64,000 nucleotides of DNA from Geosiphon pyriformis. Its lineage: Eukaryota > Glomeromycota > Glomeromycetes > Archaeosporales > Geosiphonaceae. The notes below the pieces were generated by a model. That model was given only the letters and a program-made list of their open reading frames with translations, was not told the origin of the DNA and ran no database searches. The first letter of the stretch is position 1. Each line of letters starts with the position of its first letter. The DNA is taken from positions 289,621 to 353,620 of the forward strand of contig JAAOMT010000741.1 of NCBI GenBank assembly GCA_016748015.1, written 5' to 3'. This document shows, piece by piece, positions 11,835 through 24,209 of this stretch. The position numbers and the translations under genes were made by a program.

Positions 11835-13692
11835 TTATTCTCTTTTTTAATATTAAGCTCTGTTAAAATCTTCTAAATTTTCTAATTCTATACTAGTATG
11901 TAAATGATGTTTTAATTTAATGACAGTTTTTTCTGGATATCTGAGTTTAAATTCTGCATTGGTATTATGCATGTATTTTAGTATAATATTCTTATTATTA
12001 TTGTTAAACTATTTAAGTTTCTGTTTTTGTGAAAGATTTGAAATACAATATATTGTTCAAAGTTTTTATTAAAGTTTGAATTGTTGTTATTGTTATTGTC
12101 ATTGTGAACAGAATTGGAATTATTGTTGTTATTATCATTGGAGTTTAAATTGGGATTAAATTTCAATTTCAATTCTGAAGCACAATTGCTAATTGGCTCT
12201 TTTTTTTGGGAATTAAATTGATTAAGTGTAATAAGAAATTGTAAATAAGATTACAATCATCACAATATTCAAAGTTACTGAGAATTAAGCAATATTTACA
12301 GAGTTTAGTGCTTAATTGGACTAAATGCTGCTTTTGTTTTTCTTAAGTAAGTGTTAGATCTTGGAAATAGAATGGTTTTTTTCTTGGTTTTAATAAGTAT
12401 AAAATATGCCAACTATTATTTAGTTCTTCTGTGAAGGTGTTGGCTTGCAGTTTATTTTTATTTTTATTTTTTCTTTTGTTGTCCCAAAAGAGTATCAATG
12501 ACAGTTTGTTGTATTTGTTTTCAGTTCATAAGACTTAATAAGCTTTCTAGGTAGATCTTTTTTTCTTTTTTAAACTTGATTAATAATAATTAGGTAATGG
12601 TAATGTCTTTAACTTCAAAAAAAAAGTTATTGATTTTGCCAATAAGAGTTTTTATCACTTTATTAGCTGTAATAATTTTGGTGCTGGCAGCACAATCAAT
12701 TCAGTGACCTAGTTGGTTTATGAGTTGTTGTGTAATAATGTTGTTTGTTAACTTACTATCAAGAATTAGCTTAATAAATTGGCCATCTATGTATATTGTG
12801 ATAATTGGTTTGGCATTAAAAACAGCTCTACTAAATAGAGATGTTATTACTGATTTTTCTAATTTGAAAGAAGAAATAGCTACAAGTGACTTATTTTTAA
12901 TAATTATTGCTAGTAGAATATTGTTGGTAAATAGTATTGAATTGGGTTCCAAGTTGTTAAATAAATTGTTTTTTGGAGTAATTAAGAGACTTAAATAATT
13001 TTAAGAATTTGGGTTTTGAGTGTACTCACTTTTTAAACTCTGCTGGTGTGATCCAGATGGCTGATTTAACAAACTGGAGATTAGTTAATGCCTTACCATT
13101 GTTAATTACCAGTCTTGTTGGATAAGTGTAATTTTTGGTCTTTGATTTCTGATTGCCATTTAAGCTAAATTTTGAAATAGTATTTGAATTGATTGGGTTT
13201 GATAAATTACTTATGGCTATAGTTAATAAATTACTTGTAGCTGTAGTTGATAAATTACTTGTGACTATAATTAATAGATTACTGGTGCTGAAGTCTAATA
13301 AACTGGAGATATATATATTGGTTGTTATATTATTGGGGTATAATAAGACTAGTATTAATATTGTTCTTAATTCAAAGTATAATTTGGAGTTTGAAATCTG
13401 TAATTGGGTTTTCAATATTGATTTTCTGATTTTTGGTTATTAAATCTAGAACAGCAATCTGCTTTTAAATAACCTTGTTTACTATAATGATAACAATTAC
13501 ATATTTTTTATTGTCATAGTTAATTTGCTAATAATGAATGTAATTAATTTTGGAAACAATTAGAGTTTTTTTGATTGTCACAATATTGTAAAAGCTGATA
13601 AATTGCTTGATTGCTAGCTAAATATCTCTTCAATTTTTGGTTGATGTTAGTGTTGGTTTTTTGTTAAATTATACCTTACAGAAAACACCAAA
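11835..13692 (-). pseudogene. Internal region of array unit 2: gag end, protease, dUTPase start
   Basis: Same layout as unit 1 and the better copy. The leader (TTTGGTGTTTTCTGTAAGG just inside the LTR) runs directly into gag codons that in element 2 lie more than 1.5 kb downstream (NINQKLKRYLASNQAIYQL), so most of gag is deleted. The knuckle reads CYHYSKQGYLKADC with one Cys replaced by Tyr. The protease (12952-12600) has ITIYIDGQFIKLILDSKLTNNIITQQLINQLGH; the catalytic Asp is kept but Gly of DSG is Lys. An Asn-rich segment (12170-12000) precedes FKLRYPEK, equivalent to dUTPase motif 1 of element 2 (FDLRYLGK). The dUTPase then breaks off about 35 codons on and the LTR follows. Confidence 0.75.
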
Positions 13693-14511
13693 TATTACAA
13701 GTGATTATTTGGAGTGTTGGTACAAATAATAAACCTGTAACTTGGTACTTAATAGCTTGTTAATAATAGTAATATCTAAAAATTTTAGTAATTTAAAGGT
13801 TTTGGTTGAATTTTTTGTATAATAGACAAAGATTCAATGGTTGTTTAGTATCCTTCTGGAAATATATTCTGTGAATTTTTTTTTAACTTGATGGTCAGTT
13901 CTTCTTGGTAAGCTATTCTCAAATTCTGAGTTTCTATTCTTATTCTTAAGTCTTTTACCAGTCTTTTTTAATGTCAATAACTTTGCACATTAATTTTTTA
14001 ATCAATTAATAAGCAACAACAAAAGAAAATAAAAGAAAATTAAAAGAAAATAAAAAATTAGTATCTTGTTAATAGTATGATCAAGAGTTATTGGTCCAGT
14101 ATAATTAAGTATTAGATTTTATCAACATAAAATGTTGATAAAATAAAAAGTAATTAATATTCTTAATTAAGTAATAATAATATGAATTCAATAATAATAG
14201 ATAATTTTATTAATATAAGAATAATTTTATTTCAAATCATAGAAAACTATTTTTTAAAAGAAGGAGTATTGTTCTAAATTAATATAAATTTTATTGAATT
14301 CTTTAAAAATTGCTTTTTCTGTTTTTAATACTCTTATTATATATATAATTTATATTATATGAGATTTTTTGAATTTTTTGAATTTTTCTAAGCAGAATTC
14401 TGAATCTTGTAATTCCTTAAAAAAAATCCTGAAATTTCTTTTTTATTATATCTATTTCTAATTAGCTACTTTATATTTTTGTTAAGAATTTCTAAATTTT
14501 TATAAGTAACA
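13693..14511 (-). repeat. LTR-2 copy b
   Basis: Plus-strand borders TATTACAAG and ATAAGTAACA, 819 bp. Same R-U5 body as copies a, c and d. It is the 5' LTR of array unit 2. Confidence 0.8.
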
Positions 14512-14581
14512 ATAAACTGCAAAATAGCTAATACTAAATAAGAAAACTATTTGTCTATAACAGTTTTCTTGAGCATCACAT
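14512..14581. other. 70-bp spacer between two LTR-2 copies
   Basis: Short unassigned sequence between LTR copies b and a. It holds an 8-bp inverted repeat (AGAAAACT ... AGTTTTCT). It could be a trimmed internal fragment or filler DNA; I cannot assign it. Confidence 0.4.
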
Positions 14582-15447
14582 TGTTACAAGTGATTATTTG
14601 GAGTGTTGATACAAATAACAAACCCATAACTTGATACTCAATAGTTGATAATATTGGTAATTTCTGAAGGTTTTTATATTTGAAAATTTTGGGTTGAAGT
14701 TTTTTGTATAATAGACAGAGATTCAATAGTTGTTTTAGTAGTCTCCCAAAATGATTATTCTGTTAAATTTCTTTTTTTAGCATGATGACTGGTTTATTTT
14801 GGCAGTTGTATTTTTTTGGTAAACTATTCTTAAATTTCTAAACTCTATACCCTTATTTCTGGGTTTTTTACCAAACTATCCTTAATGTTAATAATTCAGT
14901 GCTTAATTCTTTTAATCAATTAGTAAACAACAAACAAACAAACATAAAAGAAAATAAAAGAAAATAAAAAGAAAATAAGAAATTAGTATTCTGTTAATAG
15001 CCATGATTAAGAGCTATTGATCTAGTGTAATTAAGTATTAGATTATATTAACATAGAGTATTAATAGTGATAAAAGTAATTAATATTTTTAATCAAATAA
15101 TAATAACATGAATTTAATAATAATGAATAATTTTATTAATAGAGAAATAATTTTACTTCAAGTTATAGAAAACTATTTTTTTAAAAAAAAGTATTGTTCT
15201 AAATTAATATAAACTCTATTAAATTCTCCAGGAATTACTTTTTCTGTTTTTAATATTCTTGCTATATATATAATTTATGTTATATAAGATTTCTGGAATT
15301 CTGCAATTCTTTTAAAGGGATCTTAAAATTCTGAGATTCTGAAATTCTGCAATTTTTTCAGAAGAATCTTGGAATTCTTTTGTTACTATGTCTATTATTA
15401 ATTAGCTATTTCTTTAACTATAATACTTTTAATTTCTATAAGTAACA
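14582..15447 (-). repeat. LTR-2 copy a (outer LTR of the array)
   Basis: 866 bp with the best termini of the array: minus strand starts TGTTACTTATAG and the plus-strand left border is TGTTACAAG, a TG...CA structure. U3 (15270-15400) holds repeated ATTCTG/GGAATTC units. It abuts RT codons of LINE-3 at 15448. Confidence 0.8.
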
Positions 15448-18040
15448 ATGTTAACAAAAAATTGAATATCTGAATAAGTCTTGGCCATACTTGGCTTAGA
15501 CAACTTATCAATTAACAAAAAAATTCCCAAATACCTATATACTTTACTCTTTTTGGCAATTAAAATTAACAGACTGCTAATTTTTAAAGAAGTAATCTTA
15601 ACATTTTGGTTAATAAAAATGGCCACTGTTTTCTTATTGTTTATCAATATATTATTGATTATAAAAAATTTATTGACAATATTCAAAGCATACTATGTAG
15701 AAGTCTAACTATTTCCAATCCAAATTATGTTATCAACAAATATACCAGCCAAAAAAAAAATAACATTTCAATACTATTCTCAATTTTGTCAATCTTTGAC
15801 ACAAAATTAGAATTGTTCTAGTATCTACATAAATGTTCATGTTATTTAATTTTATACAAGAGTGAATTGTAGAAAATTTTCCAAAAGAGAGATAAAAAAC
15901 TTTATTTTAATCCAATTTATTGTGTACTCTATAGCTATTTGAAAGACCAAAATCTGTTATTACTTTATTGACTCTATCTTTGTATATACTGCCAAAAAAT
16001 CTGATAAACCTATTACACATTTTGATTTGCTGTAAGCTAGCTCTTAAATAATACCAACCAACCAAGTTATATGTTTTGTACATATCTTACAAAACCAATT
16101 AAAGCTTTCTATTTTTCTTTAAAGCATCTTTAATTACTGATCCAATGGCAAACACAAGGAACTAAATAGATGTATTCTTTAAAACTGAAAAATTATCATC
16201 TTAAAGAACACCAAACTTACTATATACAAATAAAATTCAATCAAATAAGACTTTAGAAAAATTTTTTTTTATAGTTTCAATTAAAGCAATAGATTAAATA
16301 TTTGTCAGAATTCTATCCCAATTATAAAGTTTAAGAATTATTGAAATTCACACTTTTCTTCACAAAATAAGAATACTATCAAGAGACAAATATGTATTCA
16401 ACAATTCCAAAAAACATCCTACTATCTTATTATTACTATGCTTTCAAAGTTTATTAAAAATACCAAACAAATCAGCAACTTTACTATTAGGCAAACTGTT
16501 AATTACCAAGAGCAAATCTTTTATACCAATCTCCCTTATTACATCAACAAAAGCATCATTATTTATATAAATTAATAACACATATTGATAAGTTTAGAGA
16601 TCAGATATCACCAAAGACACAGTCTGCTTTTTTATTTAACTTTCTATAATTTTATCAACATTAAGCTTCTCTTCTTTTGGTTTAAGAACCAACTTATTAT
16701 CTACTATTAAGTAATTTAGTACTACTTTGTAAAATAACTAATCCAAAATACTTCTAATTATATCTTTTTTATTAGAACTAAAACTTTCCATGTGCTTTCT
16801 AATAGCTTTTTTAATAAATGTTTTTTTAGCCAATCTTAACTCATATATCTTGAACTTTCTGTACTTTTTTCAAACTGATAACAAATATTTGATAATATTT
16901 AACAATTTTACACTATTTCAAACTATGTTTACGATCTTGAAAGTCTTATTACCATCCAAAGTTGATTATTTTTTAATAAGACAATTAAATTTAAGCATAT
17001 TACTCAAGCTTAATCTTTTAACTATCTTGGCAATAAGCAATTTTAAACCATAAAACTTAAAAAACAGTCTGTTTTTTGAACACTAAAACTTGTTAAACCA
17101 AAGTCTGGAAAATATTGCATCAATTGACTTCACTATTATTTTTTCCAGCAACTTCTACATAGCATCCAAATTATTACTAGCTTTAAGACCTAAAAATTTA
17201 TCTTCTATTACCAAAAATTTTCCAGAAAAACACTTATTAAAATGTGTTTACTTGGTATTATTTGTATTCTGATTTTAAACTTCCAATAATCTTTGTTAGT
17301 TTGTTCATATATGCTATTTAAACAAATATTTAAGAAACCATCCAAATCAATTAATATTAGAACAGTCTTGTGATCAGTATTAAAAAATGTAAACACAAAA
17401 TTAACATTATAACTAACAATTACAAATAATAAGTTCTTATTCACAAAAATATAATTTCTAATTTTTTTAACACTTCTTGAATTATTCTAAGTCAATATTT
17501 TGACCAAAAAATATTTACCAAATAAGTTAACTAAACCCAAATCCAAACAGAATTTAAAATTCACACTCTTCCCAATCTTATTTTTGTTAAAATCTCCACT
17601 TAAAACCACAAAAGTACTAAAGTTAACAGTATTAACAATAAGAAAATTAATCTTTAAAGCCTAACCAAACCTAGCTTCAGTAAAAATACCAACATATAAA
17701 CTTAAAATTATAACTGAGAGCTTGTCCTTAAAAAAAAGCTGCGCTAAAATAATACAAACAAGAACTTTTTTTACTTTTGAAACATGTTGAACTAAGAAAT
17801 TATTTATAATAATAGCCATACCAGCACTAAAAAAACTTTTTTTCAAACCAGATATAAAAACCTATATTTTATTAAACTTATTTGTAATTCACAGCTTAAT
17901 ACTAGACTTTAGCTTTATTTCTGTTAAAAAAGAAATTATATTTTCTGATTTTATATACTAACAAACAACATTTTTTTGTTTGATAAGAACATTGATATTC
18001 CAAATATTGTATGTGGTAAATTTTCAAACCAAATCACTCA
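15448..18040 (-). pseudogene. LINE-3 ORF2 N-terminal half: endonuclease and RT
   Basis: The APE-type endonuclease would nick the target. Recognisable pieces are FLTEIKL (near 17930), SAGMAIIINN (17830), VVLSGDFNKN with the catalytic GDFN (near 17600), and FFNTDHKTV (17380), which keeps the terminal Asp-His. The RT follows in pieces; the part nearest the LTR insertion (15686-15448) reads NKKTVAIFINQ, KVYRYLGIFLLIDKLSKPSMAKTYSDIQFFVN, the same block as in LINE-1 (34990-35170). The intervening RT is heavily broken. No open frame longer than about 80 codons remains. Confidence 0.75.
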
Positions 18041-19968
18041 TTGAAAGGAAAAAAAACACCAAAAAGTCTAAATTAGCACACAACTAATCTAATCTTACCA
18101 AAACTTTACTAATAAAATTTTAAGAGCCACTATTTTAGATTTCAATCCATCCACCTTAGTGGTTGAAACTTGAGATCTATTTACATCCAAATCTGAAACC
18201 ATATTATTTGCAACTAAAAAAAGAAGAACAAATAACATAAATAGGTCATTCAAAACCATATTTAAATCCAAATTTGACTTTAAAAAAACAGACACAATGG
18301 AAAAAAAGATTTGAGAAACAAACATTAGAGACACCAAATCTATAATACTTAATTTTTGTACAACACCAGATATTTAATCAGCCAACAGCTTTAAAAAATG
18401 TTTTAAAAAAGCCAAGCAAGCATCAATAAATAAATTATTCTAAGCAACAAGTAAACTTTTTTTACTGTGTAATATACTAAAAAAAAAGAAACCAAAACCA
18501 GAACCAAAACAAGTATTTTTAGAAAATACAGCAAATAAAGCCATTTGAATTCAAGATTTGTCATTAAAAGCAGTAGAATAAGAAATAAGAACACTTTTTT
18601 TTGTATACAACTTGGCCAACTAAAGACAATCTGCATCTGAAACTATTTTTTTAAATAGTTTTGAAGACTTAAAAGTAAATGTATCTGTTATATTATACTC
18701 TAAAACAAAATATTCAAATCTTTTACACTTTTTAGACCAAACCAAATTTATCTTAGTCTATAAGAGTTTTACATTACCAAAAATTGGCTTTGTGGAAAAA
18801 ATAAACTCCAGCTTTTTATTTAATTTAAAACCAATCACAACACAGCAAATCTGGTTGCCAGTTTTAAATGAATGATTAATAATACAGATTTTTACACCAG
18901 TTCTTTCTAATAGAGTGTCCAAATTATGAGCTGTTGTTCTTATAAACAAAATAAACAAAAGTGCCTTAAATCAATCTTTAAATATCCAAATTCTACAATC
19001 TTTTATAGCTTTGGCTATATACACTGAATTTTTTCCTGTTAAAAATGACTATTTTAAGACCAACTGATCTGTCTAACTTGATTGGCAAATTCCATCACAG
19101 CTTTTTGTCATATTCTAATTGTTTGTAATTTAATTGACATAATTTAATCATATTTAATAACTATAATGATGATCATTTTTTTGGCATATTCATGGGAATT
19201 TCTTTAATTATCACAGTCTGATCTGAATAAACTCTTTGTTTTTTAAAATTATTATTTATCTTAATGCCCTTTTTATCAATTAATAAAATGGTCTTATTCA
19301 TGTTTTTCTCTAATATAAATGTAAATCTGATGATTTTTTCAAATTTTAAAGGAGTATTGGCCTTTTCAAAATCATTAATAGTTGAAAAAAATTTTCTGAT
19401 ATACTAAGTTTTTGTTATTATATATTTGTTTTTTACTGCTAAAAGATTAATGTCCAAGACAAAAAACTTTTTGATTAATACTTCTACTTGAATCTTAACA
19501 ATTTTAGGATTAATGCACTTTCTGTCCAAGAGAATAAAGAGACAAAAAGAAAAAAAACCTTATTATTATTATTCATATTATACATAAAAAATCTGATTAA
19601 AAAGTTAACTTAACTTTAGGAGTAGTTATCCTTAATTCTGACTTTTCTTTATTCTTGCTGCCAATATTATAGCCAACATCTACACTAAAAAAAATTACCA
19701 AAAGAATATTTTTATTTGTATTTATATTAGCAAATCGACCAAAAGCATAATTAGACTCACTAAAACTCAAATTTGTTTTATTACTTAAATGCTTCACATT
19801 TTTGAAAGAGGTTTTTTGCTTTTAAGACAAGCTTCTACTAATTGAACCAGAAGTTAAAACTTTGGTTGACTTTTTCTTAATATCAGAACCACTTATAGTG
19901 GTTGTTAGTTTAACAACAAAGAAATTAGGTTCTTATGAAATATTAAGATATATAATAATAGAAAACAG
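18041..19968 (-). pseudogene. LINE-3 ORF1
   Basis: ORF1 of this LINE type is a nucleic-acid-binding protein. Reading leftwards: an N-terminal Ser/Lys-rich region (VKHLSNKTNLSFSESNYAFGRF, 19800-19600), a central region matching LINE-2 (TTAHNLDTLLERTGVKICIINHSFKTGNQICCVV, 18930-18830), a predicted knuckle position near 18720-18690 now only partly readable, and the C-terminal heptad-like region (VNRSQVSTTKVDGLKSKIVALKILL, 18180-18110) corresponding to SKVGELESKMVVFE in LINE-2. Only short frames survive. Confidence 0.7.
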
Positions 19969-20042
19969 AAAAAAACTTCTTTTAAAATTTTTGACTTTTT
20001 TTTAAAAATTTGGGATAAAAAAGAGAAAGAAGTTTTTTTTTT
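19969..20042. repeat. 5'-terminal hairpin of LINE-3
   Basis: A 14-bp perfect inverted repeat (19969-19982 and 20026-20039; AAAAAAACTTCTTT and its complement) at the extreme 5' end of LINE-3. LINE-2 has the same arms at its 5' end (39855-39920), so this is a conserved element feature rather than chance AT-rich pairing. Confidence 0.65.
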
Positions 20043-20312
20043 ATATAATACATAAATATAATAAATACAATATTTAAATTATATAATACTTCAAACTATA
20101 TAATATTTATAAATTTATAAAAATTTGATAAAAATATTTAATAGTTTATTAAAATAATTAATAGTTTGTAAAAATAATTTTTAGTTTGCCAAAATATATT
20201 TTTAGTTTGCTAAAATAATAACAAAAAAATTATTAAATTATAAAATAATACTATAAATTATATAAAAAAAGTTTTTTTTTAAAAAAATATATTTTAATTT
20301 AAAATAATTAAA
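20043..20312 (+). repeat. LTR-1 remnant, 5' portion (split by LINE-1)
   Basis: Matches roughly positions 150-440 of the LTR of element 1, including worn U3 units (AGTTTATTAAAAT, AGTTTGTAAAAAT, AGTTTGCCAAAAT, AGTTTGCTAAAAT) at 20-bp spacing and the TATA region. The other half is at 37401-37870. Its last 10 bases (20303-20312) are the upstream target-site duplication of LINE-1. Confidence 0.7.
20303..20312. repeat. Target-site duplication of LINE-1, upstream copy
   Basis: AATAATTAAA, repeated at 37401-37410 directly after the LINE tail. The AT-rich sequence and the (TAA)n tail make the exact length uncertain. Alignment to the intact LTR of element 1 shows both copies occupy the same LTR position. 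Confidence 0.65.
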
Positions 20313-20439
20313 AAAAATTAATAATAATACTTTTTCTCTTGTTGATCACCTAACTATAATGAAAGCTTTGTATTGCCAAAGATTTAGCTTTTCACTTTCT
20401 TTTTCCTCCTAGTTACCTTTAGTTATTTTTTTTGACATA

Positions 20440-22412
20440 TCTAATTTTGTTGTAATAGAACTAGTAGGCTCTTCTGCTGGTGGTTTTAATACTGGTTTGA
20501 CTGGATTGGGATTCCAGTCTGAAACTAAAAAGAAAGCACAAGTTGAAAGTGTCTACACTCATAATTTTTCATACAAAAAATCAAAAAAATCTGGTGTTAC
20601 TGGAGTTGTGGTGGACTCATTAGCTGGATCTCTTCTTGTACATGTTTTACAGACTAACTGTAGTAAATGCAAGGTGTCTTGAGGTAGTGAGGTTGAAAGT
20701 GAAGATGCCAGCATTAGTGAAGTGTTGGATGTTGAGAACATGGACAACATAGTAGCTGAAGAGACTAGTTATATAGATTCCAACACTTCTGAGACTGATA
20801 ATATGGTGGACAATACAACTTCTAGGAAAATGCAAACAAAAACCTATGTTTTGGGACTGTTACCAAAAACACCTTCTTTCAAAAACTTGAGTGATGATAA
20901 TACTGAGTTGGTGCTTCCTGAGTCTAAATTTGTTGGGTCCAATCAGCTGCTGTCAGCCAAATCATGTGTTCCGGATAGACATAGCTTTGAGCCAGTTAAA
21001 TCATTTGTTTTAGACATGGAGTTGGCTGCTGTGCCTGGAAAAACTAATGGTGATAAATTAATTTTAATTAAAAAATTTTTTATAGAATTAATGGTTTTGG
21101 GGGGGCGTTAACTCCTTCAAAATTCTTAGGAATTATCAAAGCTTTATTCACTTCTGAGTTTAATATGAATAAGGCAAAGAAATTGGCAATCTGTGAGAAA
21201 ATTATTGTTAATAATGATTTAAGAAAGGTAAACAGCTGTTCAGATTGGGAGGTAATCATCAAGAAGATCCCAGTTAATTTTCCCAAATTGGCTATAGAAT
21301 CTGTTTTTTCTAAGTTTGGCAAGATTGTATCAATTAAGGTACAGCTGATTGGTTTGTGGCAAAAAGCCTTAGTGAAGTTTGAGTCATCTGAAATAGCTAA
21401 TTTGGTCACAGCTAGATGGCCTGTCTTCATGAAAAAGGATTTTGTTCATGTGGTAAAAGCTGTTAATAATAAACAGACATGGGTTTCCAGAGATCAACAT
21501 CAAACTTTGTTGTACACACTTTCTGTTGGCACTACTGCTTATGATTTGTCAAGTTTAGTGGATTCTTATGGTAGGAAAACTTGCTTTATTGGTCATAATC
21601 CTGGTTCATATGCTCATAATAGATGTGTGGTTGTATGTTTCAATAATGAAGTGTCCAAATTGGCTGTTATTGATTCTGTTTCAGTTTATAAGGGTGTAAA
21701 TTTGTGCTGGGTTGGTCTTTCTTTGGCTCATTGCACCAAGTATAAACATTTTGGTCATATTTTTGATGTGTGTTTGGTTGGTAGGAATTCTGGGGTTCAT
21801 TGTAAACAGGTAGTATCTTCCCAAGATTAGGTCCATCTGGCTAATATTTATAAGAGAAAGCAAGCTCCAGTTGTCTGTCTGGTATTTTTTGGTGGAAAAA
21901 CTTGGGCTCAAATTGCTAGTAGCTTATCTTTTCATGTGGCCTCATCAGTTCCTTCTGGTGCTGGTTCAACTTTAAGTGTGAAACTTTTGGTGGTGGCTTT
22001 CAATTCTCTTGATAATTCTGGTTTGACTGACCACATGGTTTCTTTGGAGTGCTCTATAGAGCTTTTATCAGATCAAGTCTCTGAGATTTTGAGGAAATTG
22101 AGCTTTGTAAAATTAGTGCTGATGTTATCTTCATCTTGTATTCTCTCTCATATTGTTGCTTCTCCCATGGACTTGGCTTTGAATATAGATATGGCTGTAG
22201 ATAGCATGGTAGTGCCTTCTCTACCTTCTTCTCCAGCAGTTGGAAACACTACCCCTGAACTGAGTTTGAGCAGCTCAAAGATTTTTACCATTAAAGTGGG
22301 TGGTTTGGAATCAAAGATGATGGCTCTGGAAGTTTTAGTTGGTTTGGTTTTGACAAGATTAGACTCTTTGTGTTTTGGTTTGAGTTCATCAGCTCCTTCT
22401 CCATCTCAATAA
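20440..22412 (+). pseudogene. LINE-1 ORF1
   Basis: Probable RNA-binding chaperone protein. The start is uncertain; homology to LINE-2 ORF1 begins near 20470 (VGSSAGG). The N-terminal third is low-complexity and acidic (SEVESEDASISEV). A run of seven G at about 21100 marks a frameshift from frame 1 to frame 3. After it, 21115-21830 is a folded region resembling an RRM-like domain (WEVIIKKIPVNFPKLAIESVFSKFGKI) followed by a knuckle, CTKYKHFGHIFDVC (near 21735), whose second Cys is now Tyr. A stop at 21828-21830 (Gln codon) precedes a Ser/Leu-rich C-terminus ending in SSSAPSPSQ with TAA at 22410-22412. Confidence 0.8.
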
Positions 22413-24209
22413 TTGATTTAATTTGGAAGATTGCTATATGCAACATTAGAGAAATAAATAATCCTGCAAAGCAGGGTGATATAGTTCATTGGCATAAGGA
22501 AATGAACAATTTGATTTCCATTGTTACTGAGACTAAATTGAAAAATAAGGTTTATTTATGAATCGTGAACAGATTTGATGGTGTTCATGTCTTCACTTCT
22601 GGGATAGATTCTGGTTATCTGGGTTCAGACATAGCTATTATTATGAACACTTTTTTGGCTCATTATGTGTACAAGGTTTCTGAGATGCCTGGTCGGATTC
22701 TTTGTGTTAAGTTGCTTTTTAAGAATAAGCTTTCTGTGTCAATTTTGGGGTTGTATGTTGGTGCTTCCTTGGTGGTTTGGTTTTCTCAGGCTGGTGACAT
22801 CAATTCTCTTATTGCAAAGGCTGTAAACGAGTCTTTTTTCGTCATTCTTGACAGTGATTTTAATGAGGATGAATCTCATAAATGTGCCAGTTTCAAGAAA
22901 TGCTTTGATTTGGGTCTGGTCAACTCTTTGGCTGGTAGTATATTTGCCAAGATATCTACATGGTGCAATTCTCATGCAATTGCTAAAACAATTGATTATG
23001 TGTTCATTTTCTCAAATTTGGTCAATGTAATAATAGGTTACAAAGTGGCTAGTATCATGGATTATTTTGATACTGATTACATGGCTGTTTCTGTTTCTGT
23101 GGGTCTGGGTGGTTTGTTAGATGTTTAGCTGTCATTGCTATACAAGCAGACAAACAAGGATTGTTGGAAGTATGACATTAAAAGTGCTAATAAAAGAAAG
23201 TAGTGTGAGTTTAAGAATATCACAGCTGTTAATACTGCTATGTTTTCAAGTACATTTGTGATGGCTAAGAGGTCTTTGGATCTGGATGCAATGTAAAACA
23301 TTGTTCATAAGGTTGTGGTTTCTTCAGCTGATTGAACATTCAAAAGGAAATAGTTCAAAGATTATAACAGTGTTTTTACCAAGGTGTCTTCTAAGTTTCA
23401 TAAACTGGAATTGCTGGTGTCTAGGCTGGTGAAAGCTTCTTGTTTGGTCTTAAGTGATGATTTTGTTTCATTGCTGGATACATGGAACAGGCTTAACTCT
23501 AGTAATACAGCAGAAGTAAAGTCTCTTTTTTTTTTAGGTTCTATTTTTGATGCTATTCATTCTGAGTTGGCAAAAGCAAGAAAGTTTTACTATTCTTTCA
23601 AGTTACTGAAATCCAAGTATGCTGAAGAATCTTGCATCAAGCAGACCATTATCAGTAGAATGGAAAGTTTTGAATTAGATAAGAGTTGTATCATCAGGAG
23701 TGTGTTGGAGTGTCCTTTTCATAAGATAGTATTGGATCATTTAGTTGTAGGTGATGAATTGGTTTTGGAGCCTGATTTGGTTAAGTCTAAAGTAGATAAG
23801 ATTATGAAGAGTTGGACAAGAAAGCATGAGGTAGTGTCTGATATCTTTGATGATTGGACTTGTCAATATTAGTCTTTGGATTATGTTTTTGATGGTGTAT
23901 TTTTTAGTGTAATATATCTGATTGATTCTGATGAATTGTTTGTTGTGGTTTCAAATCTGCCTAATGGGAAAGCAGCTGGGCTTTCTGGTATCTCTAATGA
24001 ATTGTGGAAACACTGTAACAACTCAGTCTTGGCTATGCTTTTTGTGCTCTTAAATCTGTGTCTGATTCATAAATCAGTACCTGGGTCTTGGAGGGAAGCT
24101 TGGATTTCAATGATTCCTAAGCCATATGAATGGAAAGATGTTTTTACAAATACTTGTCCTATTGCTTTGATTGAAATGGCTTGCAAAATTCTTTTCAAGA
24201 TTCTTTTGG
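22409..24209 (+). pseudogene. LINE-1 ORF2, N-terminal part: APE endonuclease and start of RT
   Basis: Begins where LINE-2 has an ATG overlapping the ORF1 stop; here that codon is ATA. The endonuclease runs to about 23127: IAICNIREINNPAKQGD, SIVTETKL (catalytic Glu), ILDSDFNEDE (usually GDFN), KTIDYVF, and YFDTDYMAV, where the catalytic His of TDH has become Tyr. A linker follows (23128-23870, with LDHLVVGDELVLEPDLVKSKVDKIM), then RT fingers: AAGLSGISNELWKH and WISMIPKPYEW (near 24095-24130). All of this stays in one frame and is broken only by stops, until element 1 interrupts RT at 24209. Confidence 0.85.
24206..24209. repeat. Target-site duplication of element 1, left copy (decayed)
   Basis: TTGG here and TCAA at 34378-34381 occupy the same LINE position when aligned to LINE-2 and differ by three transitions. 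Counting these 4 bp once restores the LINE reading frame across the insertion. Confidence 0.5.

Larger units (their letters stand above)
8345..15447 (-). mobile_element. Tandem array of non-autonomous LTR-2 units
   Basis: The array reads, from right to left: LTR (14582-15447), LTR (13693-14511), internal (11835-13692), LTR (11055-11834), internal (9188-11054), LTR (8345-9187). The two internal segments are 1858 and 1867 bp and align end to end; the repeat period is about 2.64-2.71 kb. Each internal segment encodes only the C-terminal end of gag, protease and the start of dUTPase, then jumps to a purine tract and the next LTR. RT and integrase are absent, so mobility would have needed enzymes from a relative such as element 2, whose gag end and dUTPase start match best. 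The array sits inside RT of LINE-3. Confidence 0.8.
6423..20042 (-). mobile_element. LINE-3, non-LTR retrotransposon, split by an LTR array
   Basis: Read leftwards from 20042, this is a decayed LINE of the same type as LINE-1 and LINE-2: 5' hairpin, ORF1, then ORF2 with endonuclease, RT, RNase H and a C-terminal region. RT is interrupted at 15448 by the LTR array 8345-15447 and resumes at 8344 with the reading NYKTQFSF, which matches VNYRIQFSF in LINE-2. About 20 codons of RT are missing at the junction. It is much more degraded than LINE-1 and LINE-2, with many stops and frameshifts. The 3' end is uncertain: it fades out near 6480, next to LTR A. Confidence 0.8.

Noticed and set aside
19597-19797. 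Possible small host gene on the minus strand
   Set aside because: It aligns in position and composition with ORF1 N-terminal sequence of LINE-3.
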